DNA of 34,097 bases from Bacilli bacterium (GTDB lineage Bacteria > Bacillota_I > Bacilli_A > RFN20 > CAG-826). The stretch's first letter is position 1; every line of letters begins with the position of its first letter. The DNA lies in NCBI GenBank assembly GCA_017626815.1, contig JAGAHY010000001.1, positions 1 to 34,097 on the forward strand, written 5' to 3'. The notes below the pieces were generated by a model that ran no database searches, was not told the DNA's origin, and saw only the letters and a program-made list of their open reading frames with translations. A program made the translations under genes and the position numbers. This document shows positions 1 through 8,192 of this stretch, one piece after another.

Positions 1-887
1 AGATCACCAACCTCAGTAAATCATTCGGAACCACAAAAGCCGTCGACTCACTCAATCTTAAATTGGAGGCAGGCATCACTGGTTTAGTCGGTCAAAATGG
101 CGCAGGTAAGTCTACCTTGTTGCGTTTGATTTCCGGCGTCTACCATCCAGACGACGGATATGTCGGTATTGATGGAAGCCCGTCCACCTCGATTAAGGCA
201 AAGGCAGATGTCTTCTTCCTTTCGGACGATCCTTACGCCCCCAAAGGTGCAAACATCGAAGCTACATTAGATTTTTATCTTGGTTTATTCGATATCGACG
301 TCCCGACATTCAAGCGTTTAATCGAAAAGTTCAACCTCCCACTAAACCGCCCAGTCCAGACTTTCTCCAAAGGCATGAAGAGGCAAGTATTCGTCGCCCT
401 CGCCCTGTCCATGAAAGCCAAGCACCTCTTACTTGATGAAGCTTTCGATGGTTTGGATCCTCTCGTCGTGGACACCATTAAAAATGAGATTATCAATTCC
501 GCGGCATCAGGCAAAGTCATCGTCATCTCTTCTCATAACATTTTGGCCTTGCAGCGTCTGGTCGACCGTTTCGTTATTCTTAGTAAAGGCAAGGTTGCCA
601 AAGAAGACGCCACCGAGGATATCGGCACCGAACTCATTAAATTGCAAGCCGTCTTTAAAGAACCCGTTTCTCAAGAAAAGCTTGCAGAACTCGGTTATCG
701 TGTCGTTAGTTACCGCATTGTAGGCAGTGTTACCCACTTCGTTTTACTTGCCAATCAAAGCGTCATTGACGTCATTAAAGAACGGTTTAATCCCGTTTTC
801 ATCGAACCCGTTCAGCTCGACCCCGAAGAAGTCGTCGCCCTCGAGATGCTCATCGTCAAAGAAGACGGAGGACAAGACAATGCTTAA
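1..887 (+). CDS. ABC transporter ATP-binding protein (5' end outside window)
   Basis: This is the cytoplasmic ATPase of an ABC-2 type exporter. The frame is open from base 3 with no stop, so the gene begins upstream; a TTG at 63 is internal, because the codons before it read as a normal ABC N-terminus (ITNLSKSFGTTKAVD). Visible motifs are Walker A (GQNGAGKST), a variant signature (FSKGMKRQ in place of LSGGQ), Walker B (LLLDEAFDGLD) and the H-loop (SSHN). The FSKGMKRQ form is common in ABC-2 exporters of the YtrB/BcrA type. The stop overlaps the downstream permease by 8 bases, so the two are translationally coupled. The substrate cannot be told; neighbours of this class are often under a GntR repressor, which would lie outside the window. 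Confidence 0.93.
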   Translation, partial: ITNLSKSFGTTKAVDSLNLKLEAGITGLVGQNGAGKSTLLRLISGVYHPDDGYVGIDGSPSTSIKAKADVFFLSDDPYAPKGANIEATLDFYLGLFDIDVPTFKRLIEKFNLPLNRPVQTFSKGMKRQVFVALALSMKAKHLLLDEAFDGLDPLVVDTIKNEIINSAASGKVIVISSHNILALQRLVDRFVILSKGKVAKEDATEDIGTELIKLQAVFKEPVSQEKLAELGYRVVSYRIVGSVTHFVLLANQSVIDVIKERFNPVFIEPVQLDPEEVVALEMLIVKEDGGQDNA

Positions 888-2022
888 ACATTACTGCGTC
901 TGGCAATTCAAAAAATGGTGGCCGATGCTGATCATCATCTCCATCGTTGTTTTCATCACCGGTCTATTTAGCGCCTTAAGCGGCACCTTAACCGTCCGTG
1001 CGGAAAGCAGTCCTTATCACGGCGCATATGGTGCGGGCGGGCTCAATATCCTCGCCATGTTTGCACCCGCCTTATTCGCTTCTTTCGCCATGCCACTATT
1101 CGTCTTTGGCTATCGGACGAAAAGGCAAAGCGTAGACACCTACTACCAAGCGGCATACGCACCGACGACAATCAAGCGGGCCCGCTTCTTCATTGGTTTA
1201 GCCATCTTGCTCGTCGCCTTTGTCATCGGTTATTTCCTAACACTGGCGGTCTTCGCATTGCGCTATTATGGCGTCCCCGAAACCCAAGTGATCTCTGAAG
1301 TCGTTCACAAACGTATACCCATTAATTTTGCTTGGTATTTCATCGCTTTTGCTGTGTTATTCATCATTCTTGCCGTCCAGTATTCCATCAACTGTTTCTT
1401 GGTAAGCCTCGGAGATTACGTGTTTGACCAGGTGTGCTTGCTCATTTTCGGCACGTTGTTCCTCAATCTATTTATCACCGCGCCGATTCTCTATTTGATG
1501 GCCTTGTCCAAAAATAGCTCCTTGGCTGACTACCTCATTTATGGCGTTGGACCAGTCGCGCCCATAGCTATGTGCGTCACCATATTTCAACCCTTTATAC
1601 TCGGCATGGATAATAGCGGCCTTGGTACATTCCCTACCCACGTCATCGTAGCCACGATTGTCGGAATGGTGCTTGGTGCATCATCCTTCGTCGGCAACAT
1701 TATGCTGCCCGACCCAAGCGGGGAATATGCCGATACCAAAGGCGCTCGCAACAACACCGTCGCCTTGATTCCCCACGGAGCGGCGCTGTGCTTTGGCTTC
1801 CTTCAAGCCTCGCTAAATGGCACCGGCATCGTCGCGGGAAGCTATTACGCGCCATTAACGCTTCTAGCGCTCCTGTCCGTCGTCCTCTACGCCGTCATCT
1901 ACTATTGCGCCTTAGCGTTATGGAGACACACCTTCAAGATTTCAAAGACGGATTTAATCTTCTTCCTCTCCGTTACCGGTACTGTCTTAATATTTGACAT
2001 CATCGCTCGAATCATGAGATAA
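880..2022 (+). CDS. ABC-2 type transporter permease
   Basis: This is the membrane partner of the preceding ATPase (380 aa). The ATG at 880 is chosen because GGAGG at 867-871 lies 8 bases upstream and the start overlaps the ATPase stop; the frame stays open further upstream, but only inside the ATPase gene. The protein has about eight to ten hydrophobic segments, including one near residues 13-32 and the last near the C-terminus, with a large soluble or extracytoplasmic stretch after the first segment. No catalytic motif is expected. An ABC-2 permease paired with a FSKGMKRQ-type ATPase suggests export of a drug, peptide or lipid; the substrate is not visible. A strong hairpin terminator follows. 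Confidence 0.85.
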   Translation: MLKHYCVWQFKKWWPMLIIISIVVFITGLFSALSGTLTVRAESSPYHGAYGAGGLNILAMFAPALFASFAMPLFVFGYRTKRQSVDTYYQAAYAPTTIKRARFFIGLAILLVAFVIGYFLTLAVFALRYYGVPETQVISEVVHKRIPINFAWYFIAFAVLFIILAVQYSINCFLVSLGDYVFDQVCLLIFGTLFLNLFITAPILYLMALSKNSSLADYLIYGVGPVAPIAMCVTIFQPFILGMDNSGLGTFPTHVIVATIVGMVLGASSFVGNIMLPDPSGEYADTKGARNNTVALIPHGAALCFGFLQASLNGTGIVAGSYYAPLTLLALLSVVLYAVIYYCALALWRHTFKISKTDLIFFLSVTGTVLIFDIIARIMR

Positions 2023-2042
2023 CAGTTTGCACTCCTATTATT

Positions 2043-2070
2043 AAAAAGCGCGGCAATTCCGCGCTTTTTT
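2043..2070. terminator. Bidirectional rho-independent terminator
   Basis: The stem GCGCGG/CCGCGC (2048-2053 with 2059-2064) has a 5-base loop and is flanked by A5 on the left and T6 on the right. It can therefore end the ABC operon on the plus strand and the convergent diguanylate cyclase on the minus strand. Confidence 0.9.
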
Positions 2071-2087
2071 ATGCAAATCACAGTTAT

Positions 2088-3782
2088 TTATTCCGGTTTT
2101 TTCATTCCTTCTTTGATTTTCTTTTTGACTTCGTACATCTGATCATCAGCGCGTTCGAAGACAGAAGCGAAGTCCTTATCGACCGCAGGATCGAAGGTGG
2201 CCATGCCGGAGGAGAAGCTGAAGGTATGGGTTTCATCGGTGAAGTGGTCTTCGACCAAGGAGTTATACAAAGCATCGCGGTTATCATAATCGGGGCCTTC
2301 GGCAATGGCGACAAACTCATCGCCGCCAATACGGAACACAGGACTATGAGCGAAGACGTGACATAGTCTTAAGCAGACGCCACGAATCGCGCGGTCACCC
2401 TCAGCGTGGCCTTGGCCATCGTTAATCGTCTTTAGATTATTGACGTCGGCCATGATGACGGCAAAGCGGGCCATGCCATCGTGGATTTGGCGGTTCAGTA
2501 ACATGACCTTCTCAGCGTGGGCGTTCTTGTTCTTCACGCCGGTTAAACCATCTTGGAAGGCCAATGCGCTCATGGCAGAACGCTCCGAACGGAGGGCGCC
2601 CACCATGCCGGAGAAACCTCTAGTTAACTGACCGATTTCATCTTTTCTTTTGCTACGTAAGTCGATGCCAAAATCACCCTCGCGAACCTTGACGATCGCA
2701 TTGTTGAGCTCTTTTAACGGCTTGAAGGCCTGGCGGATAATGAAGAACAGGCCAACGGCAAGGACAATGGTGATGATGATATACATCGCCATGGGGATAA
2801 AGGTCGCGACTTGGAAGTCATCGTAAAGTTCACTAGCCGCGACGGAAATGCCATAGGACATGCGATTTTTCAAGGAAATCGTCGCCGAAATACGTGTCTT
2901 GTCTTTATACCTATATTGGACGATTTTGCCGCTGGAACCAATGATTGTGCGGCCTTCTTGGGGGCCTAATAGTTCGCTGTATTTCGCCGAGTTTTGGACG
3001 TAACGCCCATCCTCGTCATAGACTTGGATATCTGGGTGGTAAGCGACCGTCATATCCTCATTGATTAGGAACGACCACCAGTCCTTAAAAGTGCCGCCAT
3101 CTTTGAGCGCGGCAACGATTTCGTCGAAGAACAAATCGATGCCGGTCGCACCAAGGAACTCGTGGGCTTGCGAGAAAATAGGAACAGTATAAGTGAGGAG
3201 ATTCTGCGACGTATTGCCATTGAAATAAGGCTCCATCCAGATATTGTTGCCCATAGAGACATCCTTCCACCAGCGAATGTAATTAAGTTGTTCTGGATCG
3301 GAGAGATCATAGGCTTTGACGTTGGTGACCTTATAAGAAAGAAACGTGTTGATTTTCGGATTCGGGCGGACGTAAAAGAAACCTTCGCCTTCCGGAGTTT
3401 CCGGCGTGATGTAGTCCAAGTAATCTGGATTGAAGGTGAACCAATAATTGCAGACGTATTTCGTGCGGCTTGCCGTTAACGCGTAAAGATCACGGATGGA
3501 ATTGACCGCGGCGTCACGTCCTTCGGATTTGCGGATGCTTTCTTTGGAAGGGAAAGAACTCTCCGCGAGAAGCTTCATTTCATCGACTAAGTTTTCTACC
3601 GCGAGGAAAGAGTCGTCCAAAGAGGAAGAATACTGATGGGCAAGCAACTCCATCTTCGATTCGACATAAGAATTGGCGAGATTCGTGTGGATAGCGTAAG
3701 TGACGGCAACGCCAGAGCCCATAGCAAGAAGCATCGCACCGGCGGCGATTAATGAAAGCTTTATGGACAAAGAACCTTTCAT
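2088..3782 (-). CDS. Membrane diguanylate cyclase, Cache-HAMP-GGDEF
   Basis: This 564-aa sensor enzyme would make c-di-GMP from two GTP. Membrane segments at about residues 8-31 and 325-350 bracket an extracytoplasmic dCache-like sensor (note WWKDVSMGNNIWMEPYF and FLGATGIDLFFDEI). A HAMP linker (FKPLKELNNAIVKVREGDF) and a C-terminal GGDEF domain follow. The active-site motif GGDEF is intact at about 486-490, and DVNNLKTINDGQGHAEGD is typical of the family. An RxxD inhibitory site five residues before GGDEF is not present, so product inhibition by that route is unlikely. The ATG at 3782 is supported by GAGGGG nine bases upstream. The ligand of the sensor is unknown. The EAL gene about 2 kb away could be its functional opponent. 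Confidence 0.93.
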   Translation of the reverse strand: MKGSLSIKLSLIAAGAMLLAMGSGVAVTYAIHTNLANSYVESKMELLAHQYSSSLDDSFLAVENLVDEMKLLAESSFPSKESIRKSEGRDAAVNSIRDLYALTASRTKYVCNYWFTFNPDYLDYITPETPEGEGFFYVRPNPKINTFLSYKVTNVKAYDLSDPEQLNYIRWWKDVSMGNNIWMEPYFNGNTSQNLLTYTVPIFSQAHEFLGATGIDLFFDEIVAALKDGGTFKDWWSFLINEDMTVAYHPDIQVYDEDGRYVQNSAKYSELLGPQEGRTIIGSSGKIVQYRYKDKTRISATISLKNRMSYGISVAASELYDDFQVATFIPMAMYIIITIVLAVGLFFIIRQAFKPLKELNNAIVKVREGDFGIDLRSKRKDEIGQLTRGFSGMVGALRSERSAMSALAFQDGLTGVKNKNAHAEKVMLLNRQIHDGMARFAVIMADVNNLKTINDGQGHAEGDRAIRGVCLRLCHVFAHSPVFRIGGDEFVAIAEGPDYDNRDALYNSLVEDHFTDETHTFSFSSGMATFDPAVDKDFASVFERADDQMYEVKKKIKEGMKKPE

Positions 3783-3966
3783 TCTTGCTTTCCCCTCTTT
3801 TCCTTTAGCCTTTTTGCTTATTGCAAAGCAACTTATGTTACCACCCCGAGGTCAAAACCCTGAATAAAATTTGTTTCTAAAACGAAAATCACCGCAGAAT
3901 CGGTATATCTTTTTCGTTCCTTTGCAAATGCGTTGCCGAAATTTTGTTGTTTGAGGTACGAGTGGG

Positions 3967-5106
3967 CTATTCCAGGCGTTTTAACACCGCCTCGATTGTT
4001 GCGTCTTCGGAATGAGAATAAATGTCCATTAAGATGGAGGCGGAGTGTCCCATGAATCGAGCGATAGCTTTCACTTCCAGCATGTTACGGCACACGCGGA
4101 GCAGCTTCGTGGCTTTGGCGTGGCGGATTGCGTGAGGAGTAATGCGGCGGACCTTGGACAAGGCGATATACTTCTCAAACTGCTTTCGGAAGGCCGCTTT
4201 AGAAAACGGCAAGGACGCATTTTGGTGGGATGGAAACATATAGATATTCGATGCCCGCGTCGCGTGATATTCATCAAGTAAAGTTTTGGTCGGCTTGGAT
4301 AGTTTGCAAACACGATACGAATCTTTGGTTTTCAGTTTATCGGATAAGACATAGTTCTTTTGGGATGCGTTGATGAGCTGCTTGCAGATCTTGATGCACC
4401 CCTTCTTGGCATCGTAAACATCCCATGTTAGCCCAAGGAACTCCCCTAGTCTCGCCCCTAGCTCCATAAATAATGTGAACATGACTTTGTGAAAAGGGTC
4501 TTCAATGCAGGAGAGAAAACGTTTTTCTTCCGCGGCGTTCCAAATCAACTTCTCCGCCCGTCGATGAGATTCAGGTATATTCTCCAACGCCCCCATCACG
4601 TCTTGGTAAGTCTCCGAATCGATGACTTTCCATTTGAAAGCGTTCGCGTTAAAACTCCGCAAAACCCCGATAATCTTATTCTTCCAAACGTCGGATAAAT
4701 GTTCATCGTGCACGACTTTTCGGTAGATGCCAATCATGGATGGATAAGAAAGCACGTTTCCTGCCGAGGCTTCAAAGTCACCCCCAAAATACTTATGGAC
4801 CACGGTCTCCGCCTGACGGATGGAAGATTCGCGAACATGGAGTCTTCGGTAGTTTTTGTATTGTTTAAAGAAATCTTGGAAGCTCATTTGGTTTTGGACT
4901 TTCAACTGGCTTTCGCGGATGCGCTCTTGCAAAAGTTTCTCCTTGGTTTTTACCGCCGTGGAGTAGTCGGCGATATTGGATGCGTAAATATGGACCCTAC
5001 GGCCATCGACCGTGCGAATCAAATCAATCTTATAAGTTCCTTTGTCCTCCTCGAATTTGATCCCGGGGCATGGTTCTGCGACGGTAAGTAATTGTTGTTG
5101 TGTCAT
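3967..5106 (-). CDS. Tyrosine recombinase / phage-type integrase
   Basis: This 379-aa site-specific recombinase has a basic N-terminal arm-type region (about 15-65), a SAM-like core-binding domain (about 75-170) and a C-terminal catalytic domain. Catalytic residues visible are R219 (GARLGE), H325 and R328 (HAIRH), H354 (MGHS) and the nucleophile Y363 (DIYSH). Length and layout match integrases of Tn916-like elements and temperate phages. The start at 5106 (MTQQQ) is chosen because AAGGAG lies just upstream; a longer frame to 5259 has no ribosome site and would run into the divergent promoter. No excisionase, relaxase or phage gene is near, so it is a solitary recombinase or an element remnant. 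Its activity and att site are unknown. Confidence 0.9.
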   Translation of the reverse strand: MTQQQLLTVAEPCPGIKFEEDKGTYKIDLIRTVDGRRVHIYASNIADYSTAVKTKEKLLQERIRESQLKVQNQMSFQDFFKQYKNYRRLHVRESSIRQAETVVHKYFGGDFEASAGNVLSYPSMIGIYRKVVHDEHLSDVWKNKIIGVLRSFNANAFKWKVIDSETYQDVMGALENIPESHRRAEKLIWNAAEEKRFLSCIEDPFHKVMFTLFMELGARLGEFLGLTWDVYDAKKGCIKICKQLINASQKNYVLSDKLKTKDSYRVCKLSKPTKTLLDEYHATRASNIYMFPSHQNASLPFSKAAFRKQFEKYIALSKVRRITPHAIRHAKATKLLRVCRNMLEVKAIARFMGHSASILMDIYSHSEDATIEAVLKRLE

Positions 5107-5154
5107 ATTGATTCTCCTTATTTTTAGCGACATCACCCTACTACGGCAGGATGA

Positions 5155-5174
5155 AAGCATGACGACACATGCTT
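5155..5174. promoter_or_regulatory. Perfect inverted repeat, possible operator or recombinase site
   Basis: AAGCATG and CATGCTT (7 bp each arm, 6-base spacer) lie in the divergent region between the integrase and the HesB-like gene. The repeat covers the presumptive -35 region of the latter. It could bind a regulator or the recombinase itself; nothing in the sequence decides between these. Confidence 0.5.
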
Positions 5175-5187
5175 CCTTTGATATACT
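5159..5187 (+). promoter_or_regulatory. Putative promoter of the HesB-like gene
   Basis: ATGACG (5159-5164), a 17-base spacer and TATACT (5182-5187) resemble a sigma-A promoter. The predicted start near 5194 gives a leader of about 30 bases containing the ribosome site. The -35 element lies inside the inverted repeat, so a protein bound there could block transcription. Confidence 0.45.
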
Positions 5188-5223
5188 TACCGGCGTCACT
5201 GCGAGGACGCATTGGAGAACACC

Positions 5224-5574
5224 ATGGAAATTACAGATAACGCAAAAGAAATATTCCAAGAGGCCATGGACCGCTTACATAAAGACGCTTGCCGCATCGA
5301 ATTAGTCCGCCACCACTGCGGAGGTTTTCAACTGGGCATGGAGCTCATCTGCAAAGAAGAAGCCAAGCGATTAATTGATATTAATGGCTTGTCCATTGAT
5401 CTTAGCGAAGAAGATGAGGCTACATTAGAAGGATATGCCTTTGATGCCCAAGGCAAGAACTTACGCTTGATTGCGCCAAACACACATTGTGGCGGATGCT
5501 GCCATGGCGATGGTCAATGCAATGGGGATTGCGACGGCGACGGCGAATGCTGCGATAACTGCAAAAAGGCATAA
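5224..5574 (+). CDS. Small HesB/IscA-like protein with Cys-rich C-terminus
   Basis: This 116-aa protein starts at ATG 5224, preceded by TTGGAGAAC. Residues 1-88 resemble the HesB/IscA A-type fold: it opens with ITDNAKEIF, has HHCGG near residues 30-34 where A-type proteins have their first cysteine, and has the pattern INGLSIDLS...LEGYAFD. In A-type proteins three cysteines bind an Fe-S cluster or iron. Here the C-terminus is expanded into a Cys/Gly/Asp-rich tail (CGGCC at 89-93, then CxxxC and CC repeats with DGDG spacers), which may bind metal. No isc or suf gene is adjacent. It could be a metal-handling or selenoprotein-relative HesB-like protein; the fold assignment is by eye. Confidence 0.6.
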   Translation: MEITDNAKEIFQEAMDRLHKDACRIELVRHHCGGFQLGMELICKEEAKRLIDINGLSIDLSEEDEATLEGYAFDAQGKNLRLIAPNTHCGGCCHGDGQCNGDCDGDGECCDNCKKA

Positions 5575-5594
5575 AAATCTCTCAAAAGCCATTT

Positions 5595-5618
5595 AAAAAG
5601 CGGGGTTTCCCGCTTTTT
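5595..5618. terminator. Bidirectional rho-independent terminator
   Basis: The stem AAAAAGCGGG/CCCGCTTTTT has a 4-base loop (GTTT). It serves the HesB-like gene on the plus strand and the convergent EAL gene on the minus strand; the last two bases overlap the EAL gene's stop codon. Confidence 0.88.
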
Positions 5619-7836
5619 ACATAACGTTGTCAGAAACGGATAGATCACCATTTTTGATTTTGCTTTGAAGCTCATCGAAGGCGATAGGCTTACCGAAGAG
5701 GTAACCCTGCAAGCGTTCGCAGTTTGCTTTAGCAAGGAAGTTGCGTTCGTCCAACGTCTCCACGCCTTCGGTCAAGGTCCTCATGCCCAGACGCTCAGCC
5801 ATCGCGATAACCGATTCGATAAGGGGTTGGGCTTTCTTGCTATTCTCGAAGCCCGTGAGGAACTTCATGTCGATTTTCATCACATCGAAGTCAAAGTCTT
5901 TGAGAACGTTCAAGGAAGAATACCCTGAGCCGAAGTCATCGAGCCATAACGCATAGCCTTTTTCTTTCAGCGTCGTGATGGAGCGGGCTAATTCGCCTTC
6001 GTCATCCGCCAGCGCAGATTCAGTAATCTCCACGTGCAGATAGTCTTTCGGAACATTATATTTGGCAACTAAACCTTCGAGAACGCTTACCACATCCATC
6101 AATTCGAAGTCAAGGCGGGAGAAGTTAATGGATACCGGTACAAAGGGCAGGCCTTCATCAATGCAACGGCGGATGTCACGGCAAACCTGTTCCAAAATCG
6201 CCGCATCAAGCTTATGGACCATCTTCGTGGCTTCTAAGGTAGGAACGAATTTGCCAGGAGGCAGCATACCCTTTTCCGGGTCGATCCAACGGGCCAACGC
6301 CTCAACGCCGCAAAGCGTTCCATCCTTGGACCAAACAACCGGCTGATAGAAGGGGCGAATCCAGCCTTCGCTTGCCGCGGTATCAATCGTATGGATAACA
6401 TGCTGCATCAGCTTATAAGAGTCATCCATCTTGTCGTCATATTCGCGGTACCTCAGCGTCAAGTCTCTACCTAGAGAAGCACAGGCGAGACGGGCCTTAT
6501 CGGTCGCACGTCGCGTGTCTTCATTATTCTTAATTCGATATCCGCCCGCACGAGTCGCAAGTCCGATCTCCGGGTCAATCGCAGCCACGTCCTTGTTTAA
6601 CATGACGCCGACTTCATGGAAGTTAGCCGCGTCCGTATAGAGGACGAAATGGTCATCGCTTTGACGACAAATAATCGAGTTTTGGAAGTGTTTTTGCAGC
6701 AATTCCCCGACTTTTTGCAAGAATTTGTTGCCACTGGCAAATCCGCGTTGGTCGTTATACGTTTTGAAATTAGAGACATTGATAAAGAGGATGATCTTAC
6801 CCTCGCGTTTTTCAATCGCGTTGACAAGACGGACAAAATGCGCGTAGTTATATAGGCCCGTAAGTTCATCATAATTGGCTAAGTATTCAAGTTCTTCGTC
6901 TTTGATGGCTTCGTTACGACGCTGGTGGTAAATAGAGATCGAAACCATGGTCAACGAAATCGCAAAGGTGATGTAATTGATCAAGTCGCCATCTTTGAAC
7001 AACGCCCCAAACGCGAAGCCTTGGGCGTAGCCATCCTTAAAGGCCTCCGTATAGGATTCGTCCCACGTCGGGTCGATGGGTATATTCTTCGTTGCCACAC
7101 CGATGGTCGCATGGTCAATCAATTGGAAGAACGCGACGAACAAAATGATGTTCATGATGATGGAGACATAAGGACGCCAAACCAGCATACAGGCGCCATA
7201 AACGACCATCGTCAGGAAGCAGATGATTTCTTTTGGCTTGCTAGATAGATAGTCCGAATAGGAAACCTTGACGCCAAAGGCAAAACACATCAAGGCAAAG
7301 AGAATCGTGACCGAAAAAGTCAGAAGCGGATAGTTCTTTCCTTTCTTATAGGTGATGGTTGTATCAATGACGATGGCCAGCGCCAGCAGCATCGCGAACA
7401 CATATAAAGCGATGAGTAACGCATTGCTGAGGATGCCCTTAGTGCCTTCCCAGGCAACGTAGTTCTCGCGGAAAACCAGAAGCCCATAAGCAAAGGCGAC
7501 ACCGGCGGCGACGCAGTTGAGAATCAACCGGGTCTTTGGTTTAAGTTCGCTGCGGCGGAATGTAAATGAGAAAACGAAAACCGCGATGCCAATGAGCAAG
7601 AACAGCCAAAAGTTGGAAGTGTATCGGAACAACGTATCGAAGAAATTGGCTCCATTCTGGACTGCGGGAATGATGTATTCGTTGGATTGGCGAATGATGA
7701 GCCACACTTCCAAAATCACGATAACCGCGGCCATAAAAATGCCTGAGCGGACATTTGCCTCTAAGATATGGTCGTCGACATACTTAGAGTTTTTGTTAAA
7801 ACCAAAGAGATTGGCAACGCTTTGTAAAATTTTCAT
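5617..7836 (-). CDS. Membrane GGDEF-EAL protein, probable c-di-GMP phosphodiesterase
   Basis: This protein of about 739 aa has roughly eight N-terminal membrane segments (a MASE-like sensor), a GGDEF-like domain and an EAL domain. The EAL signature (VEALARW, about 512-514) and the metal and catalytic residues are present: SINFSR, EITES, DDFGSGYSS, K in MKIDMKF, TEGVET and LQGYLFGKP. It should therefore hydrolyse c-di-GMP to pGpG. The GGDEF motif is replaced by SDDHF (about 393-397), so that domain is probably catalytically dead and may only bind GTP. The start is uncertain: 7836 has only an A-rich upstream stretch (AAAGAAAAAG), and in-frame alternatives at 7863 (ATG) and 7887 (TTG) also lack a clear ribosome site. 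Confidence 0.9.
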   Translation of the reverse strand: MKILQSVANLFGFNKNSKYVDDHILEANVRSGIFMAAVIVILEVWLIIRQSNEYIIPAVQNGANFFDTLFRYTSNFWLFLLIGIAVFVFSFTFRRSELKPKTRLILNCVAAGVAFAYGLLVFRENYVAWEGTKGILSNALLIALYVFAMLLALAIVIDTTITYKKGKNYPLLTFSVTILFALMCFAFGVKVSYSDYLSSKPKEIICFLTMVVYGACMLVWRPYVSIIMNIILFVAFFQLIDHATIGVATKNIPIDPTWDESYTEAFKDGYAQGFAFGALFKDGDLINYITFAISLTMVSISIYHQRRNEAIKDEELEYLANYDELTGLYNYAHFVRLVNAIEKREGKIILFINVSNFKTYNDQRGFASGNKFLQKVGELLQKHFQNSIICRQSDDHFVLYTDAANFHEVGVMLNKDVAAIDPEIGLATRAGGYRIKNNEDTRRATDKARLACASLGRDLTLRYREYDDKMDDSYKLMQHVIHTIDTAASEGWIRPFYQPVVWSKDGTLCGVEALARWIDPEKGMLPPGKFVPTLEATKMVHKLDAAILEQVCRDIRRCIDEGLPFVPVSINFSRLDFELMDVVSVLEGLVAKYNVPKDYLHVEITESALADDEGELARSITTLKEKGYALWLDDFGSGYSSLNVLKDFDFDVMKIDMKFLTGFENSKKAQPLIESVIAMAERLGMRTLTEGVETLDERNFLAKANCERLQGYLFGKPIAFDELQSKIKNGDLSVSDNVM

Positions 7837-7982
7837 ATCTTTTTCTTTATCATACGCCCGCATGAAGAGATTGTCATCGTCACACAAACAATATGGATTA
7901 ATTGTCTATTTACAACAAGTGAGGGTGATCGTTATCAGCCAATTAGAAGTGTTCAATGACCTCCTAAACCATTATTTCAGCA

Positions 7983-7995
7983 CATGATTATCATG
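7983..7995. promoter_or_regulatory. Short perfect dyad, possible operator
   Basis: CATGAT and ATCATG form a 13-base dyad with a single central base, about midway between the divergent EAL and GH43 genes. It could be a regulator site, but chance occurrence is not excluded. Confidence 0.3.
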
Positions 7996-8126
7996 CTTAG
8001 CCGAACAGAATCGAGGAAAAGTTTTCGTGCAAATAAGGAATTTTCTACGCTAAAAAGCCGATATTCGTCAAAGTTTTTGGGTTTATAGTCCATAGTTCAC
8101 AATCCCTTGTTCCGCAAGATTATCCT

Positions 8127-8141
8127 TTAAAAGCGTTTGGA
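8127..8141 (+). promoter_or_regulatory. cre-like (CcpA) site upstream of GH43 gene
   Basis: TTAAAAGCGTTTGGA matches the degenerate catabolite-responsive element WTGNNANCGNWNNCW except at two conserved positions (the first G and the last C). It lies about 50 bases before a carbohydrate-degrading gene, which fits catabolite control. Weak evidence only; no ccpA gene is in the window. Confidence 0.25.
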
Positions 8142-8192
8142 TTGTCATACCACTATGCGGACAAAGACTTTATATTCATATTAGAGAAAACT

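Larger units (their letters stand above)
7837..8192. other. Intergenic region between divergent EAL and GH43 genes
   Basis: No convincing gene is seen in these 356 bases. They hold a perfect dyad at 7983-7995 (CATGAT-T-ATCATG) and a cre-like sequence at 8127-8141. On the minus strand a weak promoter-like pair for the EAL gene can be made out (TTGTTG, 17 bases, CATATT). The promoter of the GH43 gene is not clear. Confidence 0.5.

Noticed and set aside
2088-3782. Product-inhibition (RxxD) site in the diguanylate cyclase
   Set aside because: The residues five positions before GGDEF do not contain RxxD.
3783-5223. Prophage or integrative element
   Set aside because: Only the integrase is present; no structural, relaxase, replication or excision genes and no att-like direct repeats flanking it were found by eye.
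5107-5259. N-terminal extension of the integrase to 5259
   Set aside because: It would overlap the divergent gene's promoter and start region and lacks a ribosome site; AAGGAG precedes 5106.
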